Source: Omphiscola glabra (Eukaryota > Mollusca > Gastropoda > Lymnaeidae). From it: a stretch of 64,000 nucleotides of DNA. Shown in pieces: positions 46,401 to 57,254 of this stretch (position 1 is its first letter; the number at the start of each line of letters is the position of its first letter). The notes beneath the pieces were generated by a model. It was not told the DNA's origin. It did not search any database and saw only the letters and a list, made by a program, of their open reading frames with translations. Position numbers and translations under genes: made by a program. Location: positions 5,603,012 to 5,667,011 of the forward strand of contig OZ024809.1 in NCBI GenBank assembly GCA_964017045.1. Direction: 5' to 3'.

Positions 46401-49400
46401 GCATACATGGGTAATAAACGATTATTTTTACAATCTGTACATGAAATTTAAAATTTACAAACATATAAGACTAATATAAAATCATTAAAAACATTCAGTA
46501 AATGCCAAGGACTATGGGAAAACTAAGCTACTTATTAAAAGATGAACAAGTTTGCCAGTGAAATAAGTGACAGGGATAATTTTTAAAAAATTAATTTTTT
46601 TTCTTTATTAAATAGTAATATTGAATAATGAATCAATACAACACAATTTTTTTTATCAACAAATGAGAGCGATACAACAGGGTCTAGCTAGACAAAAAAG
46701 TGACCTCAACTCAAGATAAGCTGCACAAACATTGAAAGAACACACAGGGACACCAATAGAGACAGAAATGCTGAGAAATCAGATCCTGAAGTCCAACCAT
46801 GAAAAATTACTTTAATGGTGGAGTTTAAAAAATGCTCCTAAAACAGAAAAACAAGTGAACACAACTAGCGTAAAGACATTTTTGAGTTTTAACCCTTCAC
46901 CCCAAACTGTCAATACGGCACATCATCTGTTATCACTGTTGTCATTGCTACTACTGTGGTGCTAAAGCCAATATAATCTGCCCTGAAATAAATTCCAATG
47001 AAACTAGGAACTAAAATAATAGGTGTCCAGTAGTGCGGGAACACTGGCCACCTGCGCACTGGTCATCTTTGCATGCCAGGGACAAAACAACTAAAAACAC
47101 AAATCAGAAGTTTAACCTTTTTTTAAACGTAACTCGCCATTCATAGAAAACTACAGTAAATATTTCATGTTTACATACAAAACTTTCTTTCCAAGGATTT
47201 TTATTAAAACTAACTAAACGCTGATATGAAATCAAAGAATGTTTTATGTCTGAAAAACTTGTTTAGGTGATACAAAGGAACCATCAGTCTGGGTGTGAGT
47301 TAAAGAAATGTAAACAGTAGCAAGATTGTATTCCCTGATGAAGGTCAAACTCATTTCACACACGTCATAAAATAACCACATTCATGCGTCCAATTTACTC
47401 CCAAAATATCCCAACTTAAATGGGTCCCTGGATTCATTTTCCATTATTTTGTTTCCATTATTTGGGTACTTTAGTGTTACATAAGATTACTAAAAGAAAG
47501 AGTTGATCATCAGAATGTTCACATTAGACAGTTTGTGGTTTGTGACTGTCGTAACGTATAGAAACTAGTTATCTCTCACAGCAGCTTAATTAATCTACAC
47601 ATTTTTCTTTTGGAAAAAAATTAATAAAAAAAATTATTTACACTTATGTGGAAATAATATATTGATTTTATTGACTATATCTCTTGATAAAAATAAAAAA
47701 CCTAAAATACAATGCAATATTTGAATCATACTTAGTTTCAGAATAAAAAAAATTAAAAAAAAATTATGTGATTTATCTTCTGCATGAAATAATGGAGAAA
47801 GTATCAAATAACATAAGGTCCACCTCCGAGGATGCTGGTAAACATTGTTGACACAACTATATTTGGGTAAATAATGTAAATTTTCACTAAGATTAGCAAA
47901 GCACAAGATAGACAAGTTCTTATACCTTGAGGGTGATTAGAAACTAGGATAAATTTGCTGAGTATACTTTTTTTTTAAAAATGCAGGGTACCCAAAAAAA
48001 AAAATAAACTTCATTAAGAATCAAATGCCATAAAAGTGAAAATGCAAATTGGAAAAGACTAGGGAAGAATATTTTTATGAACACTATTTCGATGGCTCAA
48101 CCAACAGTTCAAAGTGCACACTGCCTTGTCTCTCTGACCTGTCAACCGCAATATTTTTACCCAAAGCCTGGCATTCAACCATGATGCCAGTATATTGTGT
48201 AACATTTGAGAATTTGACAAAAATCAGTGGGGGTAGGTAATCCAACTGTTTCTTGAATGGGTAGTAGCCCAATGAAAATCCTTGTTGAGGAAAATATTTT
48301 ATCTGATCTTTGTCTCCTAAGTTATCCTCATCAGCAGGATTCTGAAAATATATTGTAGAATTTCAGTTTATTTGACTATTATATTATAATTTCTCTACAT
48401 AAGGCAGCAGACGAACTGGGAAGAAATTCAAGCATTCATTGTATATGAATTAATCCTTACCTCTCCATGACATTGCACCCAAATTCGATCAGATTTATAC
48501 CCATCTTTGATAACTTTCGGTATATCAGAGACTTCTTTTTCATCCCAAATAGATGGTATCCAACCAAAAATCTAAATGAAAATAAAGGATGATTTTATAG
48601 GACAAAATGAAAGTAAGTATTACAAGGTAAAAGTTATCTTTTTATAGCACATCAAAATCACACATACTTTGGATCAATAAAAAGAGGATGTATTTCAATA
48701 CTGTGGATTTTTCACCCATGGTAAAAATCCTACAAATACTAATGTTTTACAACTAATTCACACTAGTTCAGACATCGAAGACATTGCTGATACTTTAGTT
48801 AGATTAAATACCTTGTTTAACTTAAGCAATATGCAGGGTTGACCGTCCTCAAAGCCATAACCATTTTCCTCGTTGCATTCTTGAGTGAGAGCAGCAAAGT
48901 CAAAATTACAAGCTTTATCACCATCAGTTCTTGGTTGAGTAAGGTCACTACAGTTAACTCTATTAAGGCTTTCATTCTTATAAGCTGTAAGATCAAGTAA
49001 AGAAAAATAAAACAGTTAAGTCCTCATAAACACAATAGTTTTACATTCACGACTAAGATTTTATTTTTAAACACCAAGAATAGATTATGTGAGAAGCCCC
49101 ACTAAAATGTAGAAAAAGAAGCCTCAATTACCATTCAGCACTTTGTTGATACTTCTCACATAAGCCTTTGTATCCTCTTTTGATGTTCTTGCATATATTA
49201 GAGTAGTGTCAATGTCAGGCATTGGCTGATAACCCATTCCTGGAAATGAATAACAAATTTTTTAAAAGAAAGCAAACTAACAAGTACCAGTTAAATGTAA
49301 GTTTCACTCCAATTAGAATTACACAAATGAAAACATCTGCAGTGTCACATGCTCTTGTGCAGAACTTTAAGTAACCTAATAAAATGTTTAAGCGTCTAAA

Positions 49401-52400
49401 AATATCAACAGTTCCCTACAATTTCATTTCAAATAACAGATGATATACTCCTGAACTTGGATTTAAATAAGACTAACAATTTGTGCAAGATATGCACGTA
49501 GATAATTTATTATCGCATAAACGGACAACAATTTGAAAATGCAGCAACAGGTGTTAATTACCAGGATTTCCCTTAAGTAAGCTACTATCTCCTTGCAGCC
49601 TTGGGTTATCTGCATCTATTGTCTCATAGAAAACAGCAATTGTTGCAATGAAGAATCCAGTAAGACACCCATAAAAGACCAAGTAGAATAAACCAATTTC
49701 AGCTGGATATTGCAAAGGGAAAAAAAATGTAAAGCTTTAAAAACATTTTTAAAGAGAAAAAAAATTAATTTTGAAACAGATTTTTTCCAAACACCACTCT
49801 AGAAAAGAAAAAAAAATCCCAAACCTGAAAGAATTGGATCAAATCTAATTATAAACTATGCGTATTTATATATTATGCATAAAGCGTATTTGAAATGTGC
49901 AAATCTAAAAATATATGGTGAAGATGTAAAAGGTTGAGAAATTTTTTAAAAACATGAATGTCATGGTTAGCCATTTAGATACAAAATAATTACAGGAAGC
50001 TGGTTTAGTAAATTATTTTAAAAAAAAGAATGACATGATTAGCCATTAAGAGAAAAAAATGTATCATACGTTAGAATTAAGTGCAGAAAATTTGCAGTTG
50101 TGTATAATTAATCCCTTAATTACCATCAAGTATAAAGGGTTATCAGTCACTTCAAGTTGGCTTTTTTTTTTTAATTTAAAATCATGTATAGTGTCAACAG
50201 TTTTTTTTAAATATTGACAGCAAGTTTTATCTTTACCAGAATCACAATTTAACTGGCTAGGTATGGAGTCAGTAAAATTTGGCACTCAAAAGATATAAAA
50301 AATCATTTATTTTAAACTTTAATCTGAAACTGTCAGCGGGAAAGCTAGATAAGATGCTCAAATGCAAGCCATGAGTTGAGGATTGGGTAAAAATTTGAAA
50401 TTTTACCTGATAAGGCCCTCTGGTATGAAAGGATGTGTCAAAACAAATGCCTAGTCCATAATCACTTTTTAATTACAAATAAAATTTTCCACTAAGCAAA
50501 AAAAAAATTCTTTTAAATGTTATATGGCAATTAAGAGACTAATAAATGTGAAACTGCAAAAACATTATTTTTTAAGAAAACAGTCAAATGAGTCAAATTA
50601 AATGTAAGTCAGTTATTAATTAGAATATAAGAAATAGAAAACATTACAGTAATTTAAAAAATTGTGATCGGAATTAAATACAAATGATAAAAAAACAAAA
50701 AAAAAACACCACAAAAGTTACTCACCTCTTAAAAAAGTGTGCAATCACAAAAGAAATACCGGAGTGCAACGGAAACAGCAGAAATGAAGTTAAGCTTCCT
50801 AGCTGATTTTCTTCAAATGAAAAATAAAAATCAGTTGTGGAAACTTTAAGGTGGTTGGAAACAACAGACCATTACTTCATAAGGGAATGCGTTTGCAACA
50901 AAGTAACTGAGGTATAAAAGAACTTTTAAAAAGGTGATTATCTGGTTCCAGGCAGTTTAATAAAATATCTGAAAATCAAATTTTTTATGTAAATTTTCAG
51001 CAAAGGCAAATAGCTTAACCTTAAGAAAAGAATGATAACTTAGAAGTGGGGCCAACAAGTATTACATTTACATCAAATAAAATATTGTCATGCGTATCTG
51101 CAAATTAAAGTTCCTCACATAAGAAGATAATGGCTCCTTTGTCCACTTGAATTTGCAAATAAATTTACCAAAACAGAACAAATTGGGTGTGTTTCAATCA
51201 ATAAATTTACCAAAAGAGAGCTTTAAAAGAACAACTAAAGTCATAACATTAAATGATATGGTTTGTAGTAAAAACGCAGTGTACAGGGTGTAAAACACCA
51301 TATGTTATGTTGTTTCTATATAAAATTTATAAATTTATGTGTGTATTCAAGGGTGGCACTAAATTCCAAAGACTTGACAATTATTTAATGTGGATATATT
51401 AGAATTACAAAAATCCCCTAATCAAATTAGAGATAGTGCTTGCCATGTTTTATATTTAATTCAATGTGGTTTTAACATCTTGAATTTTAGAAGATTGGGG
51501 AACATCACATATTTATATTACATTCCTTCAGTCATACAATTGTTTTTTTTTTTAAATGTCACATTTTTAGTGTTCACATTAGCATCATTTGCCACTAGTT
51601 CTGATACATCATGGTCTTTTAACGGGGCAGAACACATTCCTTTTTAAAATATATTCCTAATGTTGAAGAAAACATTATAAGGATTCCATTGAAATAATAA
51701 CTAGATAAAACTGCAGGCAATAAAAATATGAACAAGAAATTTTGGTGATCCTGAAAACTTGTGTTCAATATTTAACTCTTGAAATGCAACAAGTATACTT
51801 TTAGGTGCAGCTAAAAGTAATGTACCTACTTTATATGACACAAATACAACAAAAAGTAAACCAAGATAAAAAACAAGTAAATGAATGGAAAGGGTTGGAC
51901 TAAGATAAAGCTTAGATTAAAAGACACAAATTAAAAAGTACGACAAGGCTTTATCAAGTTTATAACAAAATAAAATCCTGATTTTTTTTTACTACTGAAA
52001 GATAGTTAAAACATACCTTTATCATAAGGAAAAGGGGGGGGGGGGGGGGGGGGGGACATTTTCTTCAATTGAAACACTCAGGATGGTCATAAATAAAGCT
52101 TCATTACATCATTTAAAGATATAATTTGTGTCTTAATCATGTTTAGCTTAAGCGGCTTAGCAGTAGAACCAGGGCAACTTCACTGCCTTGCAGAGATGAC
52201 AAAGGCTAAACAAGACATATAATATATACAACTTAAGTCTAGAGGCTCTTAATACTTTGAATAGGCCTTCAAGGAGAAAACGTTTAGGAGTATCCAAACA
52301 TCTCATATGCAGTATGCTATGAATCATATTGTAATACCATGAATCATATTGTAATTCTAACTTAACAATGCCTATTTATTTATAGGTCAATATGTCATTT

Positions 52401-55400
52401 TTATTAGTATATAATATTATTATTAGTTGATAGGGTAATTAGTTTTTTAATAAATTAATAGCAGTTTTTTTGTGTGTTAAGTTGGTAAGATGAATAATAG
52501 TGGATATTTCAATCCCAGTCAATAATGTCAGTAAAGCAGGCATATCACTATAATTTGCTAATTGATAAGTAGTATAAGTATAGACTTAGTGTGAGTTTAT
52601 TCATTAGTTCTAAGTATCCTAGAAAGACCAGTAATTATCAACAGTACAAAGGTAGTTAAGTTAGGCCTAGTAATCATTTGATGGTGGTATCATTGATGTT
52701 AATATGTACCGGTAATTAAAATCATCAAACATGAAGCACAATTTTAACATTGGAATTTGTAATTATTTTAAGTATCACAAAACTTCTAGAAATAGTTAAT
52801 AAATATCGTTTTTTTGATTCTCTATTGATAAAATATTAATGAAAATTGTTATATCGTTTTAGCGAATTCAATTATTAACCAGCTAATTTTCAAGCTCAAA
52901 TTTAGTGTGGTGAAAGCAATTAAATTATGAACTGTAGTATGCCTGCTGACAACTCAATTTGAAAGACTTTTTCAGACAAGTTCAAACTTTTTGTAAAAAT
53001 AAATCAAATCGCATAGTTAATTTTTTTAAAAAAGAATTATAACACCAAAATCATATTTTTAGCTGTTGTAGTTTTAAATTTATGAATTTTTAAAGTACAA
53101 CTTCATTTGTCTTTTAACGTGGCCACATCTCCACATTTTGTGACCCAATTCCGCTTCCGCTGACGGCGTCAAAATCTATATAAGTCTTGTTTTAATGATA
53201 TTTTATGACTTTTAATTTTAGAACTAATGCTGTATTAAAAAATAATTTTCTGGCGTCCATTATACAGGTATATGCTATATAGTCTATATAAGCCAACGCA
53301 TGTCCTAAATACTAAAATACTGTTTGGGAACTATTTATTTTGAACTTAAAACTTTGGCACATGACTAATTTATTAAAGCTTTCCCTTACCAATGGTATAA
53401 CTGTTTTTGCACACGGCAAACTTATGAATGAAATATCTGAGATACTACGGCATAGCCATTCTGCAAGTGAGAATGGCTGCCCAGGCGCATGGCCATGACA
53501 TTTTGCACACTGCAAATTATGATCATTATAATATGGACTCTAAAGGGATTTTTAACCTCAAATTAATAGCATTCCTAAATAACATTTAATTTCATTTTAA
53601 AACATAAGTTATCAAATATTTTGATGTAAATGGTAATAAGTAATATAAATTTCCCAAGTATCAGCATCTTCTCCCAATAAAAAGGGTGTGGCCCACTCCA
53701 CGTGAAAAAAGGCAATGCAGGTTACGAGACAAAGTGTAGCGATTGGACTTGTCCTACAATAATGCTTTTCAAACTTTAACATGAAAGACCTTTTCTTTGA
53801 ATTTCTTAAAAAAAATTTGAGGGAAAAATGCCTTATATTGACATACGATTTTCCTCATTTAAATTTGATATGAAGAACAAAAAAAAACTCCATGGGAATG
53901 TTAGGTCAACATTTCTCCTAATGTGAATGGGCGGAGCCAGACCTTATGGGCAAAAAGGAATCCTTTATCATTAAAATTGCACTCGCATAAAAAATTAAAA
54001 AACCAGGATTCCATTGCGCAGACGCCCATTTCCGAGTGTCCCTGCTTTACCGAAGTACCTAATTTGTCATTTTGCACCATGAGAGATTTCCCTTTTGTTA
54101 ATTCTTGTATTGCTACTAGCTATAGCTATATAGCTATACTATAGTTTAAAAAAAGTATTATTATTAATACCCTGGTTAATTATAATACTTAATACAAGAT
54201 TTACAACTTGGCTAAATTTTACAGCTAAAGTGTTAAGTTGGGGGAAGGTCACTGTCATTGACACTTCCTGCCACATATCTAGAGGGATACAATAAAGTTA
54301 GTGCATTCACCCCTAAATTAATTTACACCAAAAAAAAAAAGGGGTGACCATTAAAATGTAACCTTTTGTTCCTATTTTTGTTTCTCTCAGTACAGTAAGT
54401 AGACTAGTTGATACAAAATGTGGAGGTGCAAGTGCAGTCCATCATATAAATATCAGTATATTATATTAGTGTAAATTCGAATATATCGTACCGCGTTTTT
54501 TTTTTTACCGTGACCCGTAAAATTAAGAATAAAATGTCCAAAAAAATGAAAAAATTTCCTAAATGTATCCCTAACCGTAACCAGAACCCTAAATCTATCC
54601 CTAAACCTAACCTGAACCCTAAATCAATCCCTAAACCTAACCTAATGAAATGAGGTATGATCTATTTGAATTAGCCTATATTAATATTTTTATAGTAAAG
54701 TAAACAAAATACCAAAGTCATAGGTAAGTAGGAACTGGCACTTTAACTTTAAATATGCTTAGCTAAAAAAGATAGAAAGTTGGTTATTGCACAGTACTGG
54801 TCCCTCTGTCGCTCACCCTAACCCGAACCCTAAATCTATCATAAACAAAGGGAAGTGACTCCCAATAAGGGGACCACAACAGCACATTAGCCAGAAAGTT
54901 TATTATTCTGATTTCATTTTTTTTATTTTGTCAAACTGTATTGTAATTCGTTTTGATTTCATTTTTTTTTATTTTGTCAAACTAATATTTTTAAAAACTA
55001 TTTTGTACCAAAGAAATTACTTGGACTTGGATGGATTCTATCCAGCCCCCACTCCCCAAAATTAAGTAATTAGAATATTATTATATTAATGCATATTAAT
55101 AAAAAATATTCTGCCATTTTGATAAAGTTAATAATACATTCGCTAAAACGATAGTTACTATTGCTAGACTACGCTAACAAAATGAAACTTTGGGCCCTTT
55201 TCTGTGTAAGTCGTAAGTTTAGGTCTACGCCTAACTCTACTGATTTTACTGATATTCATTATAATTATAATCATTCAAAATAATTCATTAATAATTGTAA
55301 TTTTAAGAATTGCAGGTTTTTTTAATAAGGCCTATATTATCATTCTCAAACCGTACAAAATATACTCACCCCAGCTTCTTCCACCTCTGCCTAAAAATTC

Positions 55401-55469
55401 CTTAGTTTCCCCATTCCAGAGAAATACTCCTAATGATTTCATACGTTGAGAGAAAGTTGGTTTCTCCAT
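43168..55469 (-). CDS. ATP1B: Na+/K+-ATPase beta subunit, exon 1 plus cassette D (295 aa)
   Basis: Predicted product of exon 1 (55469-55370) joined to D exons 45489-45349, 45187-45080, 44953-44784, 44027-43908 and 43416-43168. Total is 888 nt including TAA, with phases 1, 1, 1, 0, 0. The N-terminus has FLWNGETKEFLGRGG; the single span is GLFYLVYYACLAGFF; the ectodomain has cysteines at VDC, TAC, ENC, RPC, IDC and IEC, and the family block FPLSYYPYRKQ to FELLVE. One glycosylation sequon is visible (NFS in exon 4). D lies downstream of the complete cassette C, so using exon 1 requires skipping C in an intron of about 9.9 kb. Alternatives are a separate promoter with an in-frame ATG at 45511, or a non-functional duplicate; however, every D exon is intact. 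The call rests on paralogy and splice sites. Joint transcription is inferred. Confidence 0.75.
43584..43702 (-). mobile_element. SINE-like dispersed repeat, copy 2
   Basis: Same body and (TAA)n tail as 37940-38060. It sits in intron 5 of cassette D, in the gene's orientation, between exons 5 and 6. Confidence 0.75.
43908..44027 (-). CDS. ATP1B: Cassette D exon 5
   Basis: 120 nt (three codons longer than C), acceptor ACCATTAG, donor GAA/GTAAGT. Encodes IYGWTPQIWKKDE through IWIDCHGE. Confidence 0.92.
44784..44953 (-). CDS. ATP1B: Cassette D exon 4
   Basis: 170 nt (one codon shorter than C), acceptor CTATTTCAG, donor AAG/GTGTGT. Four cysteines, one sequon (NFS). Confidence 0.92.
45080..45187 (-). 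CDS. ATP1B: Cassette D exon 3
   Basis: 108 nt, acceptor ACTTGAAG, donor AAAG/GTAAAA. 21 of 35 residues match C, much less than in exon 2. Confidence 0.9.
45349..45489 (-). CDS. ATP1B: Cassette D exon 2 (transmembrane helix)
   Basis: 141 nt, acceptor TTTATGTAG, donor CCTG/GTAAGT. Encodes AEIGLFYLVYYACL through LLKGNP. An in-frame ATG at 45511 lies in the preceding intron. Confidence 0.93.
45490..48083 (-). other. Interval between cassettes C and D
   Basis: 2.6 kb holding the C 3' UTR and sequence upstream of D. I looked for a W-N-x-E...FLGR...SW exon with a phase-1 donor and found none. Two short non-homologous phase-compatible ATG starts lie near D (45511 and 45573). Confidence 0.55.
47667..47672 (-). 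terminator. Candidate polyadenylation signal for cassette C
   Basis: AATAAA on the minus strand about 415 bp after the C stop. It lies upstream of cassette D exon 2, so use of this site would exclude D from the transcript. Confidence 0.4.
48084..48341 (-). CDS. ATP1B: Cassette C exon 6 and stop
   Basis: 258 nt, acceptor ATTTTCAG. Encodes NPADEDNLGDKDQ through FELLVEPSK, stop TAG at 48086-48084. Contains the NVT sequon and the sixth Cys. Confidence 0.93.
   Translation of the reverse strand, partial: NPADEDNLGDKDQIKYFPQQGFSLGYYPFKKQLDYLPPLIFVKFSNVTQYTGIMVECQALGKNIAVDRSERQGSVHFELLVEPSK
48084..55469 (-). CDS. ATP1B: Na+/K+-ATPase beta subunit, exon 1 plus cassette C (296 aa)
   Basis: Exons 55469-55370, 49702-49562, 49239-49132, 48984-48812, 48571-48461 and 48341-48084 (891 nt including TAG), all GT-AG, phases 1, 1, 1, 0, 0. 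The protein is a typical beta subunit: about 34 cytosolic residues (MEKPTFSQRMKS...GGRSW), the membrane span GLFYLVFYGCLTGFFIATIA, and an ectodomain with six cysteines (VNC, KAC, QEC, QPC, VQC, VEC). It also has the YGFEDGQPCILLKLNK block and a C-terminal Ig-like region (FSLGYYPFKKQ ... FELLVEPSK). Three sequons are visible: NES and NCS in exon 4 and NVT in exon 6. It should associate with the alpha subunit for folding, export and K+ affinity. Exon 5 is 111 nt, as in A and B. Confidence 0.93.
48461..48571 (-). CDS. ATP1B: Cassette C exon 5
   Basis: 111 nt, acceptor CATTTAG, donor GAG/GTAAGG. Encodes IFGWIPSIWDEKE through IWVQCHGE. Confidence 0.92.
48812..48984 (-). CDS. ATP1B: Cassette C exon 4
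   Basis: 173 nt, acceptor CTTACAG, donor AAG/GTATTT. Four disulfide cysteines and two glycosylation sequons (NES, NCS). Confidence 0.92.
49132..49239 (-). CDS. ATP1B: Cassette C exon 3
   Basis: 108 nt, acceptor TTTCCAG, donor AATG/GTAATT. Encodes MGYQPMPDIDTTLIYA through INKVLN. Confidence 0.92.
49562..49702 (-). CDS. ATP1B: Cassette C exon 2 (transmembrane helix)
   Basis: Acceptor AATATCCAG, donor CCTG/GTAATT, 141 nt. 43 of 47 residues match D exon 2. Confidence 0.93.
54490..54642 (-). repeat. Dispersed element with TTAGGG-like motif, copy 3
   Basis: Three tandem units of about 31 bp containing CCCTAAATCTATCCCTAAAC plus CTAACCTGAA, then an A-rich part and TTTACCGTGACCCGTAAAA. Same block order as 6797-6990 on the other strand, but without the long hairpin. 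Confidence 0.65.
54781..54892 (-). repeat. TTAGGG-like dispersed repeat, copy 4
   Basis: Near-identical reverse complement of 30970-31080, from GGTCCCTCTGTCGCTCACCC to GGGGACCACAACAGCACA. Confidence 0.9.
55370..55469 (-). CDS. ATP1B: Shared exon 1 of cassettes C and D
   Basis: ATG at 55469-55467. Encodes 33 residues plus one base (MEKPTFSQRM ... GRGGRSW), donor GTGAGT, phase 1. The W-N-x-E...FLGR...SW pattern is the cytosolic signature of beta subunits. It is the only such exon found upstream of both cassettes. Confidence 0.9.
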
Positions 55470-55539
55470 CTTTTCACTTAATACCAATCACCTCTACTAG
55501 CAAGGAGACTCTAACCTTGTCAAGTACCCGGATAGAAGA

Positions 55540-55600
55540 ACCGCGAGGGATGCAACTCTTGGCTTCTTATATTTTGCGTCACGTACCACGTGACATAAAT
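55540..55600 (-). promoter_or_regulatory. Candidate promoter of the C/D locus: E-box and TATA-like box
   Basis: On the minus strand the E-box CACGTG (55592-55587) lies within GTCACGTGGTACGTGAC, whose GTCACG/CGTGAC arms are inverted. A TATA-like AAATATAAG follows at 55574-55566. The ATG is about 97 bp further on at 55469, which would give a short leader. Confidence 0.5.
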
Positions 55601-55619
55601 TTTTAAGGCGGTGATGTGA

Positions 55620-56745
55620 TAATTAATGCACCAACATTTATTTCAACAATTAACAAATACTTAAATAAAATTCAAATAAAATTCGACAACCCAGCAAATC
55701 TGTTAAAAGAAAATAAAACAGATATTCACAAGTTGCATTTATGTTACTTTCCGCTTCATTGCACTATTTACAATTTTACGCACATTTTGAAGATATTCCT
55801 TTTATCTTTCCAAATCGCCTAGTCTCATTTGGTAACTTAACTTTTAGGTTAAATCTACATAGAAAAACGTTTATAAGATATATTAAGTTTTTCAGAATTT
55901 GAATTTAAAAATGTCTGATGCTTCATATCCTAATTAGCTTTGTAACTGGACCAAAAAAAAAAATTATACTCCGTTTTATTGTATAGAATGAGGAATTAAC
56001 TTGTGCATCATACAACAGTAAATAGGGGTCGAAAAAGGGTATGCTAGTGTAAACTAAGGTGTCCCTTGACATGGTTGGAGGACGTGTACACATTGTATAA
56101 CACAAAAATATGACATGTTTGACTGACCCCACAGCCCTTATACCAATATATAACATTTCCAATAACCATTCCCCAACCCGATAAATTATTTTTATTTTAA
56201 AAAATCAAACAAAAAATGTGCTAATTATTTTAAGATTTTAAAAATGAATTTTAGTTTATAATGATCTAGGTTAATTTCTTATATTTGCACACACAAAAAA
56301 ATAACACAACCCCCCCCCCCCCAGAAATTTATTTTAAAAAATAAGAATTGATACAAAAAATTAAAAAAAGACTTGTATATAACAGTGCTCTCGACCATCC
56401 CACATCATATATCACAGTATTTAAAAAAAAAAAAAGATAAACCACACAGTACCCCCTTCGCGTCATATAATATGTGCGCGGTTCCTTGTGTTTATACAAA
56501 TCCTTTATTTGTATTTGCTAATGAATAGAAAATAAATTTTATTCACATTATTTATTTGTTTAAACTACTTCATGATATTTCATCAGTCCGAGAAAAATAT
56601 ATCCTCTCATGAAAAGACGATAACCTGTCAAATTGGTCCCTTCATGATTACCACATCAAAGGTTTTAGTTTTAGTCTACATACTTTGTTTTTACATCAAA
56701 TATTTTTCACCAAATTTCTTTAAACTGGATCTGAATAAAGAGGAT
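55620..56745. other. Intergenic stretch, no gene seen
   Basis: AT-rich sequence with a C tract near 56311 and A tracts. No supported coding sequence. Confidence 0.45.
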
Positions 56746-56747
56746 TA

Positions 56748-56813
56748 TGTTCTTTAAAGTAGTGTTTCCCGAAATGGCCAATGTTCTTTAAAGTAGTGTT
56801 TCCCGAAATGGCC
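56748..56813. repeat. 33-bp direct duplication
   Basis: TGTTCTTTAAAGTAGTGTTT then CCCGAAATGGCC occurs twice in direct succession. TAGTGTTTCCC has an inverted partner GGGAAACACT near 57238, so this may be the left end of a hAT-like MITE of about 450 bp. Confidence 0.7.
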
Positions 56814-57254
56814 GTCCTAAAAAAAAAAAAAAACTGGCAGACGAACCTTATTTTGCCGGTCTGCAGTCTGCATAACATTGGAAAAGAAACTGGATAAATC
56901 TTAATTTATATCAAACAGCCATAGAAAAATCCGTAACGCGATATTGGTCCGAACGAAATTAGCCAGGCGGAATATTGACTGTAATTTGTTTTGAAGGGAG
57001 TTTGTTTGAAATTTGTTAAATGAAGATTTATGAGAAATTGGTATCTCCCTAAACTTAATTTTTTTTATTTGGTTGTTGTCCGCCCCCCCTCCCCCCAACC
57101 AAATTATTTCATTTTGAACAAAACGTAAGTTTGAAATAGTTTATATGACATTTAAAGGTTAATTTAAAAGATTCTAGCCCCAGTCTTTGGTGCAGTGGGA
57201 AAATTATCGCTAATTACGCCAAACTTAAATAGTTTTGGGAAACACTTTTTTAAA

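Larger units (their letters stand above)
49703..55369 (-). other. Intron 1 of the C/D locus (to cassette C)
   Basis: 5.7 kb, AT-rich. Contains a G tract of about 22 at 52037, the TTAGGG-like repeats (54490-54642 and 54781-54892) and a two-copy GATTTCATTTTTTT...TTGTCAAACT repeat at about 54906-54982. No further exon-like sequence recognised. Confidence 0.5.

Noticed and set aside
50735..50840. Good GAG/GTGAGT donor on the minus strand between exon 1 and cassette C, considered as an alternative first exon
   Set aside because: The sequence before it has no ATG-initiated frame ending in phase 1 and no similarity to a beta-subunit N-terminus.
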